Below, in pieces: positions 31,973 through 42,010 of a DNA stretch of 64,000 nt. The notes under the pieces are model-generated. The model made no database searches. It was not told where the DNA came from and worked only from the letters and a program-made list of their open reading frames with translations. This DNA is from Streptomyces longhuiensis. GTDB lineage: Bacteria; Actinomycetota; Actinomycetes; Streptomycetales; Streptomycetaceae. How positions within the stretch are numbered: position 1 is the stretch's first letter; every line of letters begins with the position of its first letter. The stretch covers positions 5,348,001 to 5,412,000 of the forward strand of contig NZ_CP085173.1 of assembly GCF_020616555.1 (NCBI RefSeq), read 5' to 3'. The position numbers were made by a program, and so were the translations under genes.

Positions 31973-32812
31973 TCAGCTGTCGCCGCCCTCGTCGATCAGG
32001 CGGCGGACCTCCCGGTCGATCAGGCCGAGACGGGCCTCCGCGACGAGGGGGACGGTTCTGCGTTGCCGGCGGGCCTCGTGGAGGTCGATGTCGACTGTCA
32101 CCAGTGCCGGTTCCCACTTGGGGGCCTGGGCCACGACCGTCCCGCGTGGGTCGACCACGCGCGAGCCGCCCCAGAAGGAGGCGCCGTGTTCGTTGCCGAC
32201 GCGGTTCACGAAGACGACCCAGCACTGGAGCATCTTCGCGGTGTAGGCGAGGAGCGTGTCCCAGTACAGGCCCGTGTCCATGGCCTCCGGGTCGAGTGTC
32301 GCCGCGCTGTTCGCGGGGACGATGACGACCTCCGCGCCGTCCTGCACGGCGAGCCACGGCAGGACCGGCTGCCAGGCGTCGTTGCACACGAGGGTCGCCG
32401 CGCGGCCGTGCCCGTGCGGCAGGTCGTACGCGCGCAGATGCTGGCCGGGGCTGACGTGCTTGCGCTCTTCCCAGGCCAGGTAGTTCGGCAGGTACAACTT
32501 GCGGTGGGAGTGGAGGAGTTGGCCATTCGTGTAGTAGGCGGAGGTGTTGTAGGCGCGCAGGCTGGTGTGTTCGTGCAGGCCGATCACGACGTCCGCGCCG
32601 AGCGTCGAGATTGCGGCCAGTCGCGGGTCCGTCACCGGGAGGGAGGCGTCCTGGTGCAGGGCGCCGAGGTGATAGCCGTGCAGGCTCAGTTCGGGGAACA
32701 CGACGAGGTCGGCGCCCTGGGCCGCCGCCTGCTCGGTCTGCTCCTGGGCGACGGCCAGATTCGCGTCCACGTCGCCGAGCACACAGTCGGTCTGCGCAAG
32801 CGCCACTCTCAT
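31973..32812 (-). CDS. Carbon-nitrogen hydrolase (nitrilase superfamily)
   Basis: 279 residues with the complete Glu-Lys-Cys triad: FPELSLHGY (Glu), HRKLYLPNY (Lys) and VCNDAW (Cys). The family hydrolyses or condenses amides; closest in feel to omega-amidase or N-carbamoyl hydrolases, substrate unknown. Family members typically start MRVALAQ as here (ATG 32812), but GGAGG touches that ATG, whereas GTG at 32806 is spaced 6 nt from it, so translation may start at VALAQTD. Confidence 0.88.
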   Translation of the reverse strand: MRVALAQTDCVLGDVDANLAVAQEQTEQAAAQGADLVVFPELSLHGYHLGALHQDASLPVTDPRLAAISTLGADVVIGLHEHTSLRAYNTSAYYTNGQLLHSHRKLYLPNYLAWEERKHVSPGQHLRAYDLPHGHGRAATLVCNDAWQPVLPWLAVQDGAEVVIVPANSAATLDPEAMDTGLYWDTLLAYTAKMLQCWVVFVNRVGNEHGASFWGGSRVVDPRGTVVAQAPKWEPALVTVDIDLHEARRQRRTVPLVAEARLGLIDREVRRLIDEGGDS

Positions 32813-32942
32813 CCTCCGAGCGTCGCAGCGTCCGGCGGAGTCGGCATCCGCAGCGACGCGCGGTGGCCCGGTTGGCGGAGGCAGGGTCCCCGTGGGGCGG
32901 CTGGGGCGGGTGCGCCGGTCGGGCAGCCGGGAGGCCTCACCC

Positions 32943-33175
32943 CATCAGGGCCACCGTTGTCGCCGGGGCCACCAGTGTCACCGGGACCATCAGTGTCGCC
33001 GCGACCGCCAGTGTCGCCGGGGTCACCGAGGCCGCTTGGCCCGCCTGGGCCGCCAGCACCATTTGGCCCACCACGACCATTTGGCCCACCACGACCATTT
33101 GGCCCACCACGACCACTTGGCCCACCAGGACCACTTGGCCCACCAGGACTGCTTGGACCACAGGGAGCGCCGCCG
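32943..33175. repeat. 18-bp imperfect tandem repeats between two minus-strand genes
   Basis: Units like ATTTGGCCCACCACGACC repeat about six times at 33060-33150; related triplet-rich repeats (GCCACCAGTGTCACCGGG type) precede them. The 369-bp gap has no supported gene. One minus-strand frame reads Gly-X-Y throughout but has no start. Confidence 0.8.
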
Positions 33176-33181
33176 GTCGTG

Positions 33182-34108
33182 TCACCCCACCAGAAGCACC
33201 AGCTTGCCCCGCACGTGGCCCGACTCGCTCAGGGTCTGTGCCTTGGCCGCGTCGCGGAGGGGGAACGTGTCGGCGATCGAGATGTGGAGCTTGCCGTTCG
33301 CGGCGAGTGCGGCCTGGTGGGTGAGGCCCTCGCGGGCCTTGGCGCGGTCGCTGCCGCCGGACGCGAAGGCCACGTTGTATTTGGCCGCGTCGGGGTCGGC
33401 GATGGTGACGACCCGGTCCGGCGTGCCGCCGCGCAGTTCGACCGAGTCCGCCAGCGCGCCCTTGCCCGCCGCGTCGAACACCGCGTCCACTCCCTGTGGG
33501 GCCACCGCGCGCACCCGTTCCACAAGCCCGTCCCCGTACGCGACGGGGACGGCGCCGATGGAGCGCAGGTACTCGTGGTTGGCGGGGGAGGCCGTGCCGA
33601 TCACCGTCGCGCCGAGTGCCACGGCCAGCTGTACGCCCATGGAGCCGACGGCGCCCGCGGCGCCGTGGATCAGCAGCGTCTCGCCGCTGCGTACGCCGAG
33701 CAGGGCGAGTACGCGCTGGGCCGTCTCGCCGGCGATGGGGAGGGCCGCCGCCTCGGCGGGTTCGAGCCCGGTGGGCCGTGGGGCGACGGCGGAGGCCTGG
33801 GCCAGGGCATAGGCCGCGTAGGCGCCGGTCTCGGTCCAGCCGAGGACTTCGTCGCCGATGGAGAGGCCGGTGACGCCCTCGCCGACCTCGTCGACGGTCC
33901 CGGCGAACTCGTTGCCGGGTACGGCAGGCAGGGCGGTGGGGAAGACCTGCTCCATCCAGCCGTTTCTGATCTTGTACTCGATGGGGTTGACCCCGACGGC
34001 GGCGACCTTCACCCGGACCTGGCCGGGTCCCGCGTGCGGCTCCGCGAGGTCGTCCTTGAAGCGCAGTACCTCGGGTCCGCCGAACTCCTCGAAAACGATG
34101 GCTTCCAT
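33182..34108 (-). CDS. NADP-dependent quinone oxidoreductase-like protein (MDR superfamily)
   Basis: 308 residues. GroES-like N-terminal domain (MEAIVFEEFGGPEVL, VKVAAVGVNPIEYKIR, VPGNEFAGTVDEVG) and Rossmann domain with GAAGAVGSMGVQLA and IGTASPANHEYLRSIGA. Zinc ligands of alcohol dehydrogenases are absent, so it is the quinone-oxidoreductase type that reduces quinones or enones. Probably monocistronic. Confidence 0.88.
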   Translation of the reverse strand: MEAIVFEEFGGPEVLRFKDDLAEPHAGPGQVRVKVAAVGVNPIEYKIRNGWMEQVFPTALPAVPGNEFAGTVDEVGEGVTGLSIGDEVLGWTETGAYAAYALAQASAVAPRPTGLEPAEAAALPIAGETAQRVLALLGVRSGETLLIHGAAGAVGSMGVQLAVALGATVIGTASPANHEYLRSIGAVPVAYGDGLVERVRAVAPQGVDAVFDAAGKGALADSVELRGGTPDRVVTIADPDAAKYNVAFASGGSDRAKAREGLTHQAALAANGKLHISIADTFPLRDAAKAQTLSESGHVRGKLVLLVG

Positions 34109-34302
34109 GCCGGTGCCTGCCTCTCGTTCTCCTACGTTCTCCAGCGTTACGTTCTCCAGAGTCGATCGTCGCCGGGGGAGGGCTGCCCCGCCCTTCGAAC
34201 AGTTCGGCCTGCCCGAAAGGCCACCCGCCCGAGGCGGTCACCACCCGCCCGAGGCGGTCACCACCCGCCCCCAGTCGCACCCGCGCCCTCTCACCCCGTC
34301 CC
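34109..34302. promoter_or_regulatory. Intergenic region with a duplicated CGCCCGAGGCGGTCACCACC segment
   Basis: A 20-bp unit CGCCCGAGGCGGTCACCACC is directly repeated twice, with a third partial copy, at about 34227-34273. It contains GCCCGAGGC-type symmetry. Two minus-strand genes flank it. Confidence 0.4.
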
Positions 34303-36576
34303 TCACCCACCCACACGATTCCGGCGCCCCCATCCCGCGCCGAGTACCCCCGCCCCCACAGCGACCACCGCGCACACGCCCACGGCCGAACCGACGACGC
34401 CCCACGGCATCACGACCCCCGCCTCAAGCCCCGCTCTCGCCCCCGCCCCCGCGCCAGACTCCGGCGAGAGGAGGCCGAGGGCGGCCGCGAGTCCGCCCAG
34501 GTTGAGCGCGGTGACGGCCAGTCCGAGGGCCGTGCCCGCCGTGACCGCGACCAGCGCCTCGCCGGCGAGCATCCACCTGACCTGCGCCCGGGTGGCCCCC
34601 GCCCGACGCAGGGCGCGCAGTTCCCCGTCGCGTACGGATGCGGCCATCAACTGTGTTCCGGCGAGCGAGATCGCCGTATAGGTGAGGGCGATGCCCAGGA
34701 GCAGCAACATCCCTTGCCGGGTCTGGGGTTTGACCCTGGGGTGGGTGGCGTCGAGCCAGGCGGCTGCGGTGCGTACGCGCACGTCGTGCCCGGACGTGGC
34801 CGCTCGCAGCGCGTCCGTCACCGTCGCGGGCGAGGCGTCCGGTGTCAGGCGTACGTCGATCCGGTCGACCGGCGCCGCGCCGGCGTTGGCCATGGTGACG
34901 TACGCGCCGTTGTCGCCGGTGCCGCGCGCCAGGACGGCCGCGATCCGGAGTGTGGTGCGGCGGCCGTCGCCGAGCCAGACGGTCAGACGGTCGCCGACGC
35001 GGTGGTGTTCCCACTCCTCGTTGACGACGATGGAGCGGTCGTCGAGGTGGCGTAGGTCGCCGGAGACGACGGGGAGCCGGCTGGTCGCGGCGAGGGCCGC
35101 GGGGTCGCTCACGGCTCGCGCCTCGGAGCGGACGAGGCTGGTGCCCTCCTCCCGTACGAAGACCGCGGTGGAGGCGGACGGAGACACGGTCGCCACACCT
35201 GGCACCGGCCGCCGGGTGAGACTCAAGTGGTGGCCCGTGGCGATGAGTTGGGCGTTGGACTGCTCGTTCGCCTCCTGTGACTTCGCCGCGCTCACCGACT
35301 CCGCCGAGCCCATCAGGGAGCCCGCGAGTGCCACTGTCACCAGTACGGGTGCGGCGACCGCGGCCGTGCGTCGGACGGAGGCGGCGGCGTTCTCGCGGAC
35401 GAGGAGACCGATGGCTCCCGGCAGCCGGATCAGCCGCAGCACCGGGCGGACAAGGAGCGGGGCGAGTGCGGCCGCCGCGGTGATGAGGATCATCGGCTGG
35501 GTGGTGTACGTCTTGCGCTTCAGGAGAGCCGACGGGTCGGTCCAGAGGGTGTGGACCGTCAGGCCGAGTCCCAGGGCGAGGAGCGCCGCGCCGACGATCC
35601 GGCGGCTCCACGGCATGGCGTCCGTGTCCACGTCGGCGTCCCGCAGCGCTTCCATCGGGCCGATCCGTCCGGCGCGCCGCGACGCGGCCCATGCTCCCGC
35701 GACCGCCACGAACAGGCCGGTCCAGAAGGCGAGTTGAAACGGCCATGAGGTCCAGTAGGACCAAGAGCCCCAGGAGGTCCAGGAGGTCCAGGACGTCCCA
35801 GAGGTCGACTGTGGTGTGCCGGTGCCGCTCACCGTGAACCACGGGGGCGCGATGCCGTTGTCGATCAGCGCCCGGGCGAGCAGTGGAGCGCCCCAGGAGC
35901 CGAGGACACAGCCCGTGGCGCTCGCCGCGACCCCCACGGCGAGGGCCTCGGTGAAGAGCTGACGTCGTACGCGTCCCGGAGTGGCGCCCGCGAGCCGCAG
36001 CAGCCCGAACTCCCGCCTGCGCAGGGCGACCACGAACGCGAACGTCGACGCCGTGACGAAGACGGCGACGAACGCGGAGACTCCGCCGGCCGTGCCCAGC
36101 ATCGCCCGCACCGCGACGACCGCCTGCACGTCGCGCTCCGCGCCCGGGTCGGCCAGGCGCCGTGCGGCGCCGGTCAGGACCTGCGCCCGGTCGCCGACCA
36201 GCTCGCGTACGGCGGCGGCCGAGGCGTCGACGCCGACCGCGTCCGGCGCGAGATGATCACGGTGGACGGTGCCCAGCTCGGTCAGCTCGCGCAGCAGTTC
36301 TTTGTCCACAGGCTGTGGATGGGGAATCCTTTTCGAGTCGTGAGCGCGGTGCGGGCCACGGTCGACCTCGACAGTCAGGGTGTCGTGTGGCATGACCACG
36401 ACGGGTTGTGCGGCGAACCGCTGAGGCTTGCCCACAGGCGGGTCGGCGGCCGCCGCGAGCCCCAGCCCCATGCTCGCGACCAGGGCCACCCCGAGCGCGA
36501 CGGCGACGAACGCCCCCGCGAAGAGATGCCGGCGCGTCCGCAGGTTTGCCCAGGCGCAGGTGAGGGTGGTCAGCAT
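34303..36576 (-). CDS. ABC transporter permease, FtsX/MacB type
   Basis: 757 residues with two FtsX-type modules: N-terminal TM (HLFAGAFVAVALGVALVASM), an extracytoplasmic domain, TM bundles with FGLLRLAGATPGRVRR and ELRALRRAGATRAQVR coupling helices, and a C-terminal TM bundle. Typical of lipoprotein or antimicrobial-peptide exporters that pair with LolD/MacB-type ATPases. Its start overlaps the ATPase gene by 7 nt. A repetitive SWTSWTSWGSWSYWTSW insert (near residues 255-275) from 9-bp DNA repeats is unusual. Confidence 0.88.
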   Translation of the reverse strand: MLTTLTCAWANLRTRRHLFAGAFVAVALGVALVASMGLGLAAAADPPVGKPQRFAAQPVVVMPHDTLTVEVDRGPHRAHDSKRIPHPQPVDKELLRELTELGTVHRDHLAPDAVGVDASAAAVRELVGDRAQVLTGAARRLADPGAERDVQAVVAVRAMLGTAGGVSAFVAVFVTASTFAFVVALRRREFGLLRLAGATPGRVRRQLFTEALAVGVAASATGCVLGSWGAPLLARALIDNGIAPPWFTVSGTGTPQSTSGTSWTSWTSWGSWSYWTSWPFQLAFWTGLFVAVAGAWAASRRAGRIGPMEALRDADVDTDAMPWSRRIVGAALLALGLGLTVHTLWTDPSALLKRKTYTTQPMILITAAAALAPLLVRPVLRLIRLPGAIGLLVRENAAASVRRTAAVAAPVLVTVALAGSLMGSAESVSAAKSQEANEQSNAQLIATGHHLSLTRRPVPGVATVSPSASTAVFVREEGTSLVRSEARAVSDPAALAATSRLPVVSGDLRHLDDRSIVVNEEWEHHRVGDRLTVWLGDGRRTTLRIAAVLARGTGDNGAYVTMANAGAAPVDRIDVRLTPDASPATVTDALRAATSGHDVRVRTAAAWLDATHPRVKPQTRQGMLLLLGIALTYTAISLAGTQLMAASVRDGELRALRRAGATRAQVRWMLAGEALVAVTAGTALGLAVTALNLGGLAAALGLLSPESGAGAGARAGLEAGVVMPWGVVGSAVGVCAVVAVGAGVLGAGWGRRNRVGG

Positions 36577-37472
36577 GCGCCGACCCCCTTGCCGGGCGCG
36601 TCGCCGCCGCCGGCCAGGGTGCGAGCGGCGGCGGACATGTCACCCGCACCCACGCTCGTACCCGCACCTACGCTCGTACCTGCACCCCCACCCGCTTCCG
36701 AACCCCTAGAACCTCCCGAGCCCTCCGGGCCTCCCGAGCCCCCTGAGCCTCCCGAACCCCCCTCAAGCCCCGTCATCCGGGCCGCGACCGTCTCCGCGTC
36801 CGGTGTCAGGAGCTCGTCCACGACCCTCCCGTCGACCAGGAACACCACCCGGTCCGCGCGGGCCGCGGCCACCGGGTCGTGCGTCACCATCACCGTCGTC
36901 TGACCCTCTCGGTCGACCAACTCCCTCAGCAGAGTGAGGACTTGGCGGCCGGTCGTCGTGTCGAGGGCGCCCGTCGGCTCGTCGCCGAAGAGGACGGCCG
37001 GCCGGGTGATCAGGGCGCGGGCCAGGGCCACCCGCTGCTGCTGGCCGCCGGACAGCTGTGAAGGGCGATGCCCCGCGCGCTCGGCGAGGCCTACGCGGCC
37101 CAGCGCCTCGCGCACCTCCGCGCGCGAGGGTCGCCGGCCGGCGAGCCGCAGGGGGAGCGCCACGTTCTGTGCGGCAGTGAGCGACGGCAGCAGGTTGAAG
37201 GACTGGAACACGAAACCGATCCGGTCCCGGCGCAGGAGGGTGAGCGCCCGTTCGCCGAGTCCGGTGAGGTCGGTCCCGGCGACGGTGACGGTGCCCGACG
37301 TCGGACGGTCCAGGCCCGCGGCGCACTGGAGCAACGTCGACTTCCCGGACCCGGAGGGGCCCATCACGGCGGTGAAGGTCCCGGCGAGGAAGTCGAGGTC
37401 GACCCCGTCGAGGGCGGTGACGCCGCGGTACTCGCGACGTACGGCGGTGAGCCGCACAGCAGGTGTGGTCAT
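36570..37472 (-). CDS. ABC transporter ATP-binding protein (LolD/MacB type)
   Basis: 300 residues: Walker [11 protein letters not shown]-loop [10 protein letters not shown], signature [15 protein letters not shown], Walker [13 protein letters not shown], His-switch VTHDP. The pattern is that of ATPases energising FtsX-like permeases. It has a C-terminal Gly/Ser-rich tail of about 65 residues ([17 protein letters not shown]...) absent from most relatives. First gene of a two-gene operon with the overlapping permease. Confidence 0.92.
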   Translation of the reverse strand: MTTPAVRLTAVRREYRGVTALDGVDLDFLAGTFTAVMGPSGSGKSTLLQCAAGLDRPTSGTVTVAGTDLTGLGERALTLLRRDRIGFVFQSFNLLPSLTAAQNVALPLRLAGRRPSRAEVREALGRVGLAERAGHRPSQLSGGQQQRVALARALITRPAVLFGDEPTGALDTTTGRQVLTLLRELVDREGQTTVMVTHDPVAAARADRVVFLVDGRVVDELLTPDAETVAARMTGLEGGSGGSGGSGGPEGSGGSRGSEAGGGAGTSVGAGTSVGAGDMSAAARTLAGGGDAPGKGVGAC

Positions 37473-37714
37473 GCCTCAACCCAACCGCCGCGACGCCCCG
37501 CGAACACGACCACTGGGGGGCGTTCCGGGGGTATGGCCAGCCCTACCCCTCCGTTTCCGCCTGAGACCATGGAAGAGAAGACACGGCAGACCGCGCGGCA
37601 ACCCCCGCGCCGGGCGGCATGGCAGCCGCGCGGCAATCCCCGCACCGGGCGGCATGGCAAGCCGCACGGCGGACCGCGCGGCAGACCAGACAGGCAAGGA
37701 GGCGGCGCCCCCGC
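37473..37714. promoter_or_regulatory. Divergent intergenic region with GCGGCATGGCA repeats
   Basis: 242 bp between the ABC ATPase and the DUF2786 gene. GGGCGGCATGGCA-type units recur at about 37612-37650 with variants nearby. Promoters for both directions are expected here; no gene. Confidence 0.4.
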
Positions 37715-38887
37715 ATGACGGAACGTACGACGCGGACCACGGTCGAGCAGGCCTTCGCCGCCGCCCTGTACGGGGAGGGTGCGGAGGCCGGGCTCGACAC
37801 GGGCGCGTCCTTGCTCGCCGCCGCCCCGTCCGCCGACACCGAACTCGCCTTGCGGGGGCAGGAGTTCATACGCCGGGCCTGGGAGCGCGGCTGGCAGCCC
37901 GCCGACGTCATGCGCATCGTCGTACGCGACCTCGAAGAGGTACCGCACGGACACATCGCGGCCCGCCTGATCCGAGCCGAGACCGCGCGTTACGAGTACC
38001 TGCCCCCGCGCTGGGACGCACAGCTCACCGACCTGCCACAGGGCACGCATGCTGGTGGGGGTCCGCGTCTGGACCGCTTCTCGTACGCGACCGCCGTCCT
38101 GGAGCTGTACCGCCTGCTCCTGCGGCTCCCGCCGATCGAGGCCGTGGGGCCCGTGCCGGGCGAGTCCGTGGCGCGGCCCGTCGCGGGGGAGCCGCGCGAG
38201 CTCGCCCGGATCCGCGCGCTGCTCGCCAAGGCCGAGGCGACCGCCTACCCGCCGGAGGCCGAGGCGCTGGCGGCGAAGGCGCAGGAGCTGATGACCAGGC
38301 ACAGCGTCGACGCGGCGCTTCTCGCGGCCCGGACGCACGCGAAGGACACGCCTGTCGCGTGCCGGATCGGCGTGGACGCCCCGTACGAGACGGCGAAGGC
38401 GGCCCTCCTGGACGCGGTCGCGTCGGCGAACCGCTGCCGCGCGGTGTGGAACAGCGGCTTCGGCTTCTCCACGGTCGTCGGCTTCGAGTCCGACCTGGAG
38501 GCGGTGGAGCTGCTTCATACCTCGCTGCTGGTGCAGGGCACGGCGGCGATGACGCGGGCCGAGGCCGAGCAGCGCGCTGGGGGACGTAAGCGGACCAAGA
38601 CGTTCAGGCAGGCGTTCCTCGCCGCGTACGCGCACCGCATAGGCGACCGGCTCGCGGCGGTGGCGGAGGAGGTGACCGGCCGGAGCCAGGAGGGCGGGCT
38701 GCTGCCGGTCCTGGCGGCGCGCGATGTCGCGGTGGCCGGCCGGACCGACGACATGTTCCCGCAGACCGTGACGACCCGGGTCCGGGGCGTCAGCGACGGC
38801 GCCGGCTGGGCGGAGGGCGTGGCGGCCGCCGACCGCGCCCGCGTCTCGGACCGCGCCGAGGTACGCGGCGGCGGCACACCCCGGTGA
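37715..38887 (+). CDS. DUF2786 domain protein
   Basis: 390 residues from ATG 37715 (GGAGG 12 nt upstream). The DUF2786 region is visible: [40 protein letters not shown], then [20 protein letters not shown]. This domain also occurs in phage and plasmid proteins; function unknown, no catalytic motif. The region before it (1-130) is helical. Stand-alone chromosomal gene. Confidence 0.82.
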   Translation: MTERTTRTTVEQAFAAALYGEGAEAGLDTGASLLAAAPSADTELALRGQEFIRRAWERGWQPADVMRIVVRDLEEVPHGHIAARLIRAETARYEYLPPRWDAQLTDLPQGTHAGGGPRLDRFSYATAVLELYRLLLRLPPIEAVGPVPGESVARPVAGEPRELARIRALLAKAEATAYPPEAEALAAKAQELMTRHSVDAALLAARTHAKDTPVACRIGVDAPYETAKAALLDAVASANRCRAVWNSGFGFSTVVGFESDLEAVELLHTSLLVQGTAAMTRAEAEQRAGGRKRTKTFRQAFLAAYAHRIGDRLAAVAEEVTGRSQEGGLLPVLAARDVAVAGRTDDMFPQTVTTRVRGVSDGAGWAEGVAAADRARVSDRAEVRGGGTPR

Positions 38888-39103
38888 GCTGAACCGCGCC
38901 CGCCCCACGGACCGTGCCGGCGATTACGCCACGGACCGGGCCCCCGTTGCGGAACGCGCCCGCCCCACGGACTCCGCCCCCGTTGTGGAACGCGCCCGCC
39001 CCACGGACTCCGCCCCCGTTGCGGAATGCGCGCCGACGGCACACCCCGGTGAGCCGAACCGCCACCCCGACCCATATGTCTGACTCGCCCGTATCCTGAC
39101 GGA
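38888..39103. repeat. 36-bp tandem repeats upstream of the FUSC gene
   Basis: The unit GCCCCCGTTGCGGAACGCGC plus 16 further bases occurs at 38940-38975, 38976-39011 (one difference) and partly at 39012-39031. A CACACCCCGGTGAGC segment at the end of the DUF2786 gene is also copied near 39040. Non-coding duplications. Confidence 0.85.
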
Positions 39104-41344
39104 GTGAGTTGGTTCCGGGCGCTGAAGGACACCACCCGCTCGGGCCTGAGTGTCGAGCGGAAACGCCTGGAACCCCTGGTCGCGCTGCGTGGCGCCGCCG
39201 GTCTGGCCATCGTGATCACGGTCAGCCTCACGTTCTTCGGTCCGGCGGTCGCGGCGAGCTCCGCGTTCGGTGCCTTCCAGGCGGCGATCGCCACGTTCCA
39301 GCGCAGCTGGCGCCCCCGCCCCGAGCTGGCCGTGGCGTCCGGCGCGAGCCTCGGCGTCTCGACGTTCCTCGGCTACCTCACCGGCGGCCACCTCGTCCTC
39401 TTCCTCGCACTCCTGGTCCTGTGGACGTTCCTGGCGGGCCTGTCCTGGGCGGCGGGCCCGACGATCGGGATCATCGCGTCGTCGAACGTCGCGATGATGC
39501 TGGTCACGATCACCCTGCCGACGTCGGTCGCGAACGCCGCCGGGCACGCCGCGATGATGGTCTTCGGCGGTCTCGTCCAGGCCGCCCTCGTGATCCTCTT
39601 CCCGGTACGCAGATGGGGCGCGCACCGCGACGCCCTCGCCGACGCGCTCGCCGCGGAGGCCGACTACGCGCGCCGGCTGCGCCACGACCCCGTCGCCCCG
39701 TTCGACGGCGAACCGCTGATGCTGGCGCGCAACGCCGCCGCGCTCACCCCGCGCCAGGCCCGCACCCGCCCGGCCCAGCTGCGCGGCGCCCGCGGCATCG
39801 CCGAACGCATCCGCCCGGTCCTCGCCTCGCTCGCGGACCCGGCGGTCGGCGTCCCGGACGAGGGGCCCGAACGCGAGCGCGTCCTGGAACTCCTGGGCGC
39901 GGCGGGCTCGATCCTGGACGCGGCGGCGCGGGCGATCCGCCACGGCGCGCCGGTCAAGGTGCCCCCGGCGGCGGTCGCCACGTTCAAGACCCCCGACACG
40001 GGGGCGATCCTCTCCGGCCCGGCGAAGCGAGCGGCGGCGCGCCTCGGCTCGCTCCTGAAGGACGTACTGGAGACCGCGGGCGCGCGGACGGACACCCAGC
40101 ACCCCGAGCCCCGCAACGAGAACGCCCAGCTCAGCCGCCCCACCTTCGTCCGGCTGCTGCCCATCGCGGCGGGAGCGATGCGCAGGGAGCTGTACCGCGG
40201 GTCGCCGATTCTCAGGCACGCCATCCGGGTGTCGGCCGTCGCGGCGGTCGGCTACCTCATCGGCACCGCTCTCCCCTTCGGCCACGGTTACTGGGCGCCG
40301 ATGGCCGCCGTCATGGTCATGCGCCCCGACTTCTCGCAGACGTACTCGCGCGCGGTGGCCCGTTTCGGCGGCACGCTCATCGGGGTCGCCCTCGCCACCG
40401 GGCTCGTCCAGGTCGCCCACCCGGACACCGGGCTCTCCGCGACGCTCGCCGTGATCTGCGCGGGCCTGATGTACCTCGTGATGCGTACGGGCCAGCTCGC
40501 CGCGCAGGCCTGCGTCGCCGCGTACGTCGTGTTCCTGCTCGGCATGGGCGGCGAGGCGTGGGACCAGACGGTCCCCGAGCGGGTCGTGCTCACGCTCGTC
40601 GGCGGTCTCCTCGCGATGCTGGCGTACGCGGTGTACCCGGCCTGGGAGACGCCCCGGCTGCGCACGCGGCTCGCGGACTGGCTGCTCGCCCTCGGCCGGT
40701 ACGGCGCCGCGGTGATCGGCCGCTACGCGGAGCCCGGCGGCGGGGACCTGCCCGATGTGCGCGAGTCGCTGCTCGTGGCACGCGCGGCCGAACTCGCCTG
40801 GCAGGACGCCGCGTCCAGGGCGCGGACCGAACCGGTGCGCCACCGCGGCCTCTCCCGCGCCGCGGCCGACGACGCCGAACACGCCCTGCGGCACATCGGC
40901 CGGGTCGAGATGCTGATGGAGGCGCACCTGCCGGAACGGGACGCGACCCCGGTCCCGGCGGCCGCCCGCCTCGCGAAGGCACTGCGCACCGCCACGGAGG
41001 ACGGCGCGCGTGCGGTGCGCGAACGCCGGGTGCCGCGCTGGCAGGCGGTACGGGACGCTCTCGCGGACTGGGACGGCGAGGGCGTACCGGACCGGGTCGT
41101 ACGCAGAGGCGCGGGCCTGCTCCTGGAGGCGCTGGAGGATCTCTCGGACGCGCTCGACACCGACGTCCCCCCGATCACCCTGAAGCCGGACGAGCCGCCC
41201 GCTCCGGACGAGCCGTCCGCTCCGGACGAGCGAAAGCCCGACAACTCGCCCGACCTCGACGATCAGAAACCCACCGCACCGCCCGCCCCCGACGCCCGGA
41301 AACCCGAAGGGCCGCCGGGTCCGGAGGATCGAGCGGCCCAATGA
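39104..41344 (+). CDS. FUSC-family membrane protein (aromatic acid or small-molecule exporter type)
   Basis: 746 residues with two sets of hydrophobic helices: residues 25-170 (LVALRGAAGLAIVITVSLTF ... GGLVQAALVILF) and 365-510 (YLIGTALPFGHGYWAPMAAV ... GGLLAMLAYAVYP). The FUSC signature GxxWAPMAAVMVMRPDF is followed by a cytoplasmic helical region and a Pro/Asp-rich tail. The GTG lies 7 nt after TATCCT (39092-39097), so the mRNA may be leaderless. Substrate unknown. Confidence 0.87.
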   Translation: MSWFRALKDTTRSGLSVERKRLEPLVALRGAAGLAIVITVSLTFFGPAVAASSAFGAFQAAIATFQRSWRPRPELAVASGASLGVSTFLGYLTGGHLVLFLALLVLWTFLAGLSWAAGPTIGIIASSNVAMMLVTITLPTSVANAAGHAAMMVFGGLVQAALVILFPVRRWGAHRDALADALAAEADYARRLRHDPVAPFDGEPLMLARNAAALTPRQARTRPAQLRGARGIAERIRPVLASLADPAVGVPDEGPERERVLELLGAAGSILDAAARAIRHGAPVKVPPAAVATFKTPDTGAILSGPAKRAAARLGSLLKDVLETAGARTDTQHPEPRNENAQLSRPTFVRLLPIAAGAMRRELYRGSPILRHAIRVSAVAAVGYLIGTALPFGHGYWAPMAAVMVMRPDFSQTYSRAVARFGGTLIGVALATGLVQVAHPDTGLSATLAVICAGLMYLVMRTGQLAAQACVAAYVVFLLGMGGEAWDQTVPERVVLTLVGGLLAMLAYAVYPAWETPRLRTRLADWLLALGRYGAAVIGRYAEPGGGDLPDVRESLLVARAAELAWQDAASRARTEPVRHRGLSRAAADDAEHALRHIGRVEMLMEAHLPERDATPVPAAARLAKALRTATEDGARAVRERRVPRWQAVRDALADWDGEGVPDRVVRRGAGLLLEALEDLSDALDTDVPPITLKPDEPPAPDEPSAPDERKPDNSPDLDDQKPTAPPAPDARKPEGPPGPEDRAAQ

Positions 41345-41443
41345 CGGTGAGCAGCGACGAGGAAAAGCGACGAGAAAACCGACAGAGTCGCCCGAGCCGA
41401 CAGAGCCGCCCGAGTCGCCCGAGTCCCCCGAGTCAGCCCCGCG

Positions 41444-41935
41444 TCAGGATTTGGGCAGCCCCATCGTCGGGAACCCCGACGGCAGCTTCCCGTTGTCCGT
41501 CTTGCGGAACGTGTCGTCCCCGAAGCCTTCCCACGACACCTTCAGGGTCGTGGCGTCGACGGACTTGACCTGCCCCATGTTCCGGTCGGTGTTCCCGTCG
41601 GCGCACTTCAGGGTGAACATCTGCATGCCCATCTCGTCGCCGGCGGTCCCGCTGCACACGTGCTCGCCGACGAGGGCCACCTTCTTGCCGCTGATGAGCA
41701 GGGCGACGCTCTTGCCCTGGGACGTGGTGACCCAACTCCCCTGAAGGCTGCCGGACGTCCCACCGGAACCGGAACCGGACCCACCCGTGTCGGCCCCCGT
41801 GGACGCCGAGGCCTGCGGCGTCTCCGTGGGCTTGCCGCCATCGCCCCCGTTGCCACTGTCGCTGCTGCATCCGGTGATCACGAGCGCCGCGGCAACTCCC
41901 GCCGCGGCGGCACCGATCCGTACGCGCTTGAGCAC
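41444..41935 (-). CDS. Putative lipoprotein, 163 aa
   Basis: Signal peptide MLKRVRIGAAAAGVAAALVI followed by lipobox ITGC, a Ser/Gly/Thr-rich linker (25-60) and a compact C-terminal domain with two Cys (HVCSGTAG, LKCADG) likely disulphide bonded. No enzyme motif. Common actinomycete surface lipoprotein of unknown role. Confidence 0.82.
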   Translation of the reverse strand: MLKRVRIGAAAAGVAAALVITGCSSDSGNGGDGGKPTETPQASASTGADTGGSGSGSGGTSGSLQGSWVTTSQGKSVALLISGKKVALVGEHVCSGTAGDEMGMQMFTLKCADGNTDRNMGQVKSVDATTLKVSWEGFGDDTFRKTDNGKLPSGFPTMGLPKS

Positions 41936-42010
41936 AAGATCCCCCTACGTTGCGGATGTGACTGCCGGTACGTGGCCCGGCCCGCAGCAAGCTACCAGCC
42001 GCCCCTCACG

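Noticed and set aside
31739..34681. 980-aa plus-strand open frame covering several minus-strand genes
   Set aside because: It runs antisense through polymerase, hydrolase, oxidoreductase and permease genes that have intact motifs; long antisense frames are normal at this GC content and this one has no recognisable domain.
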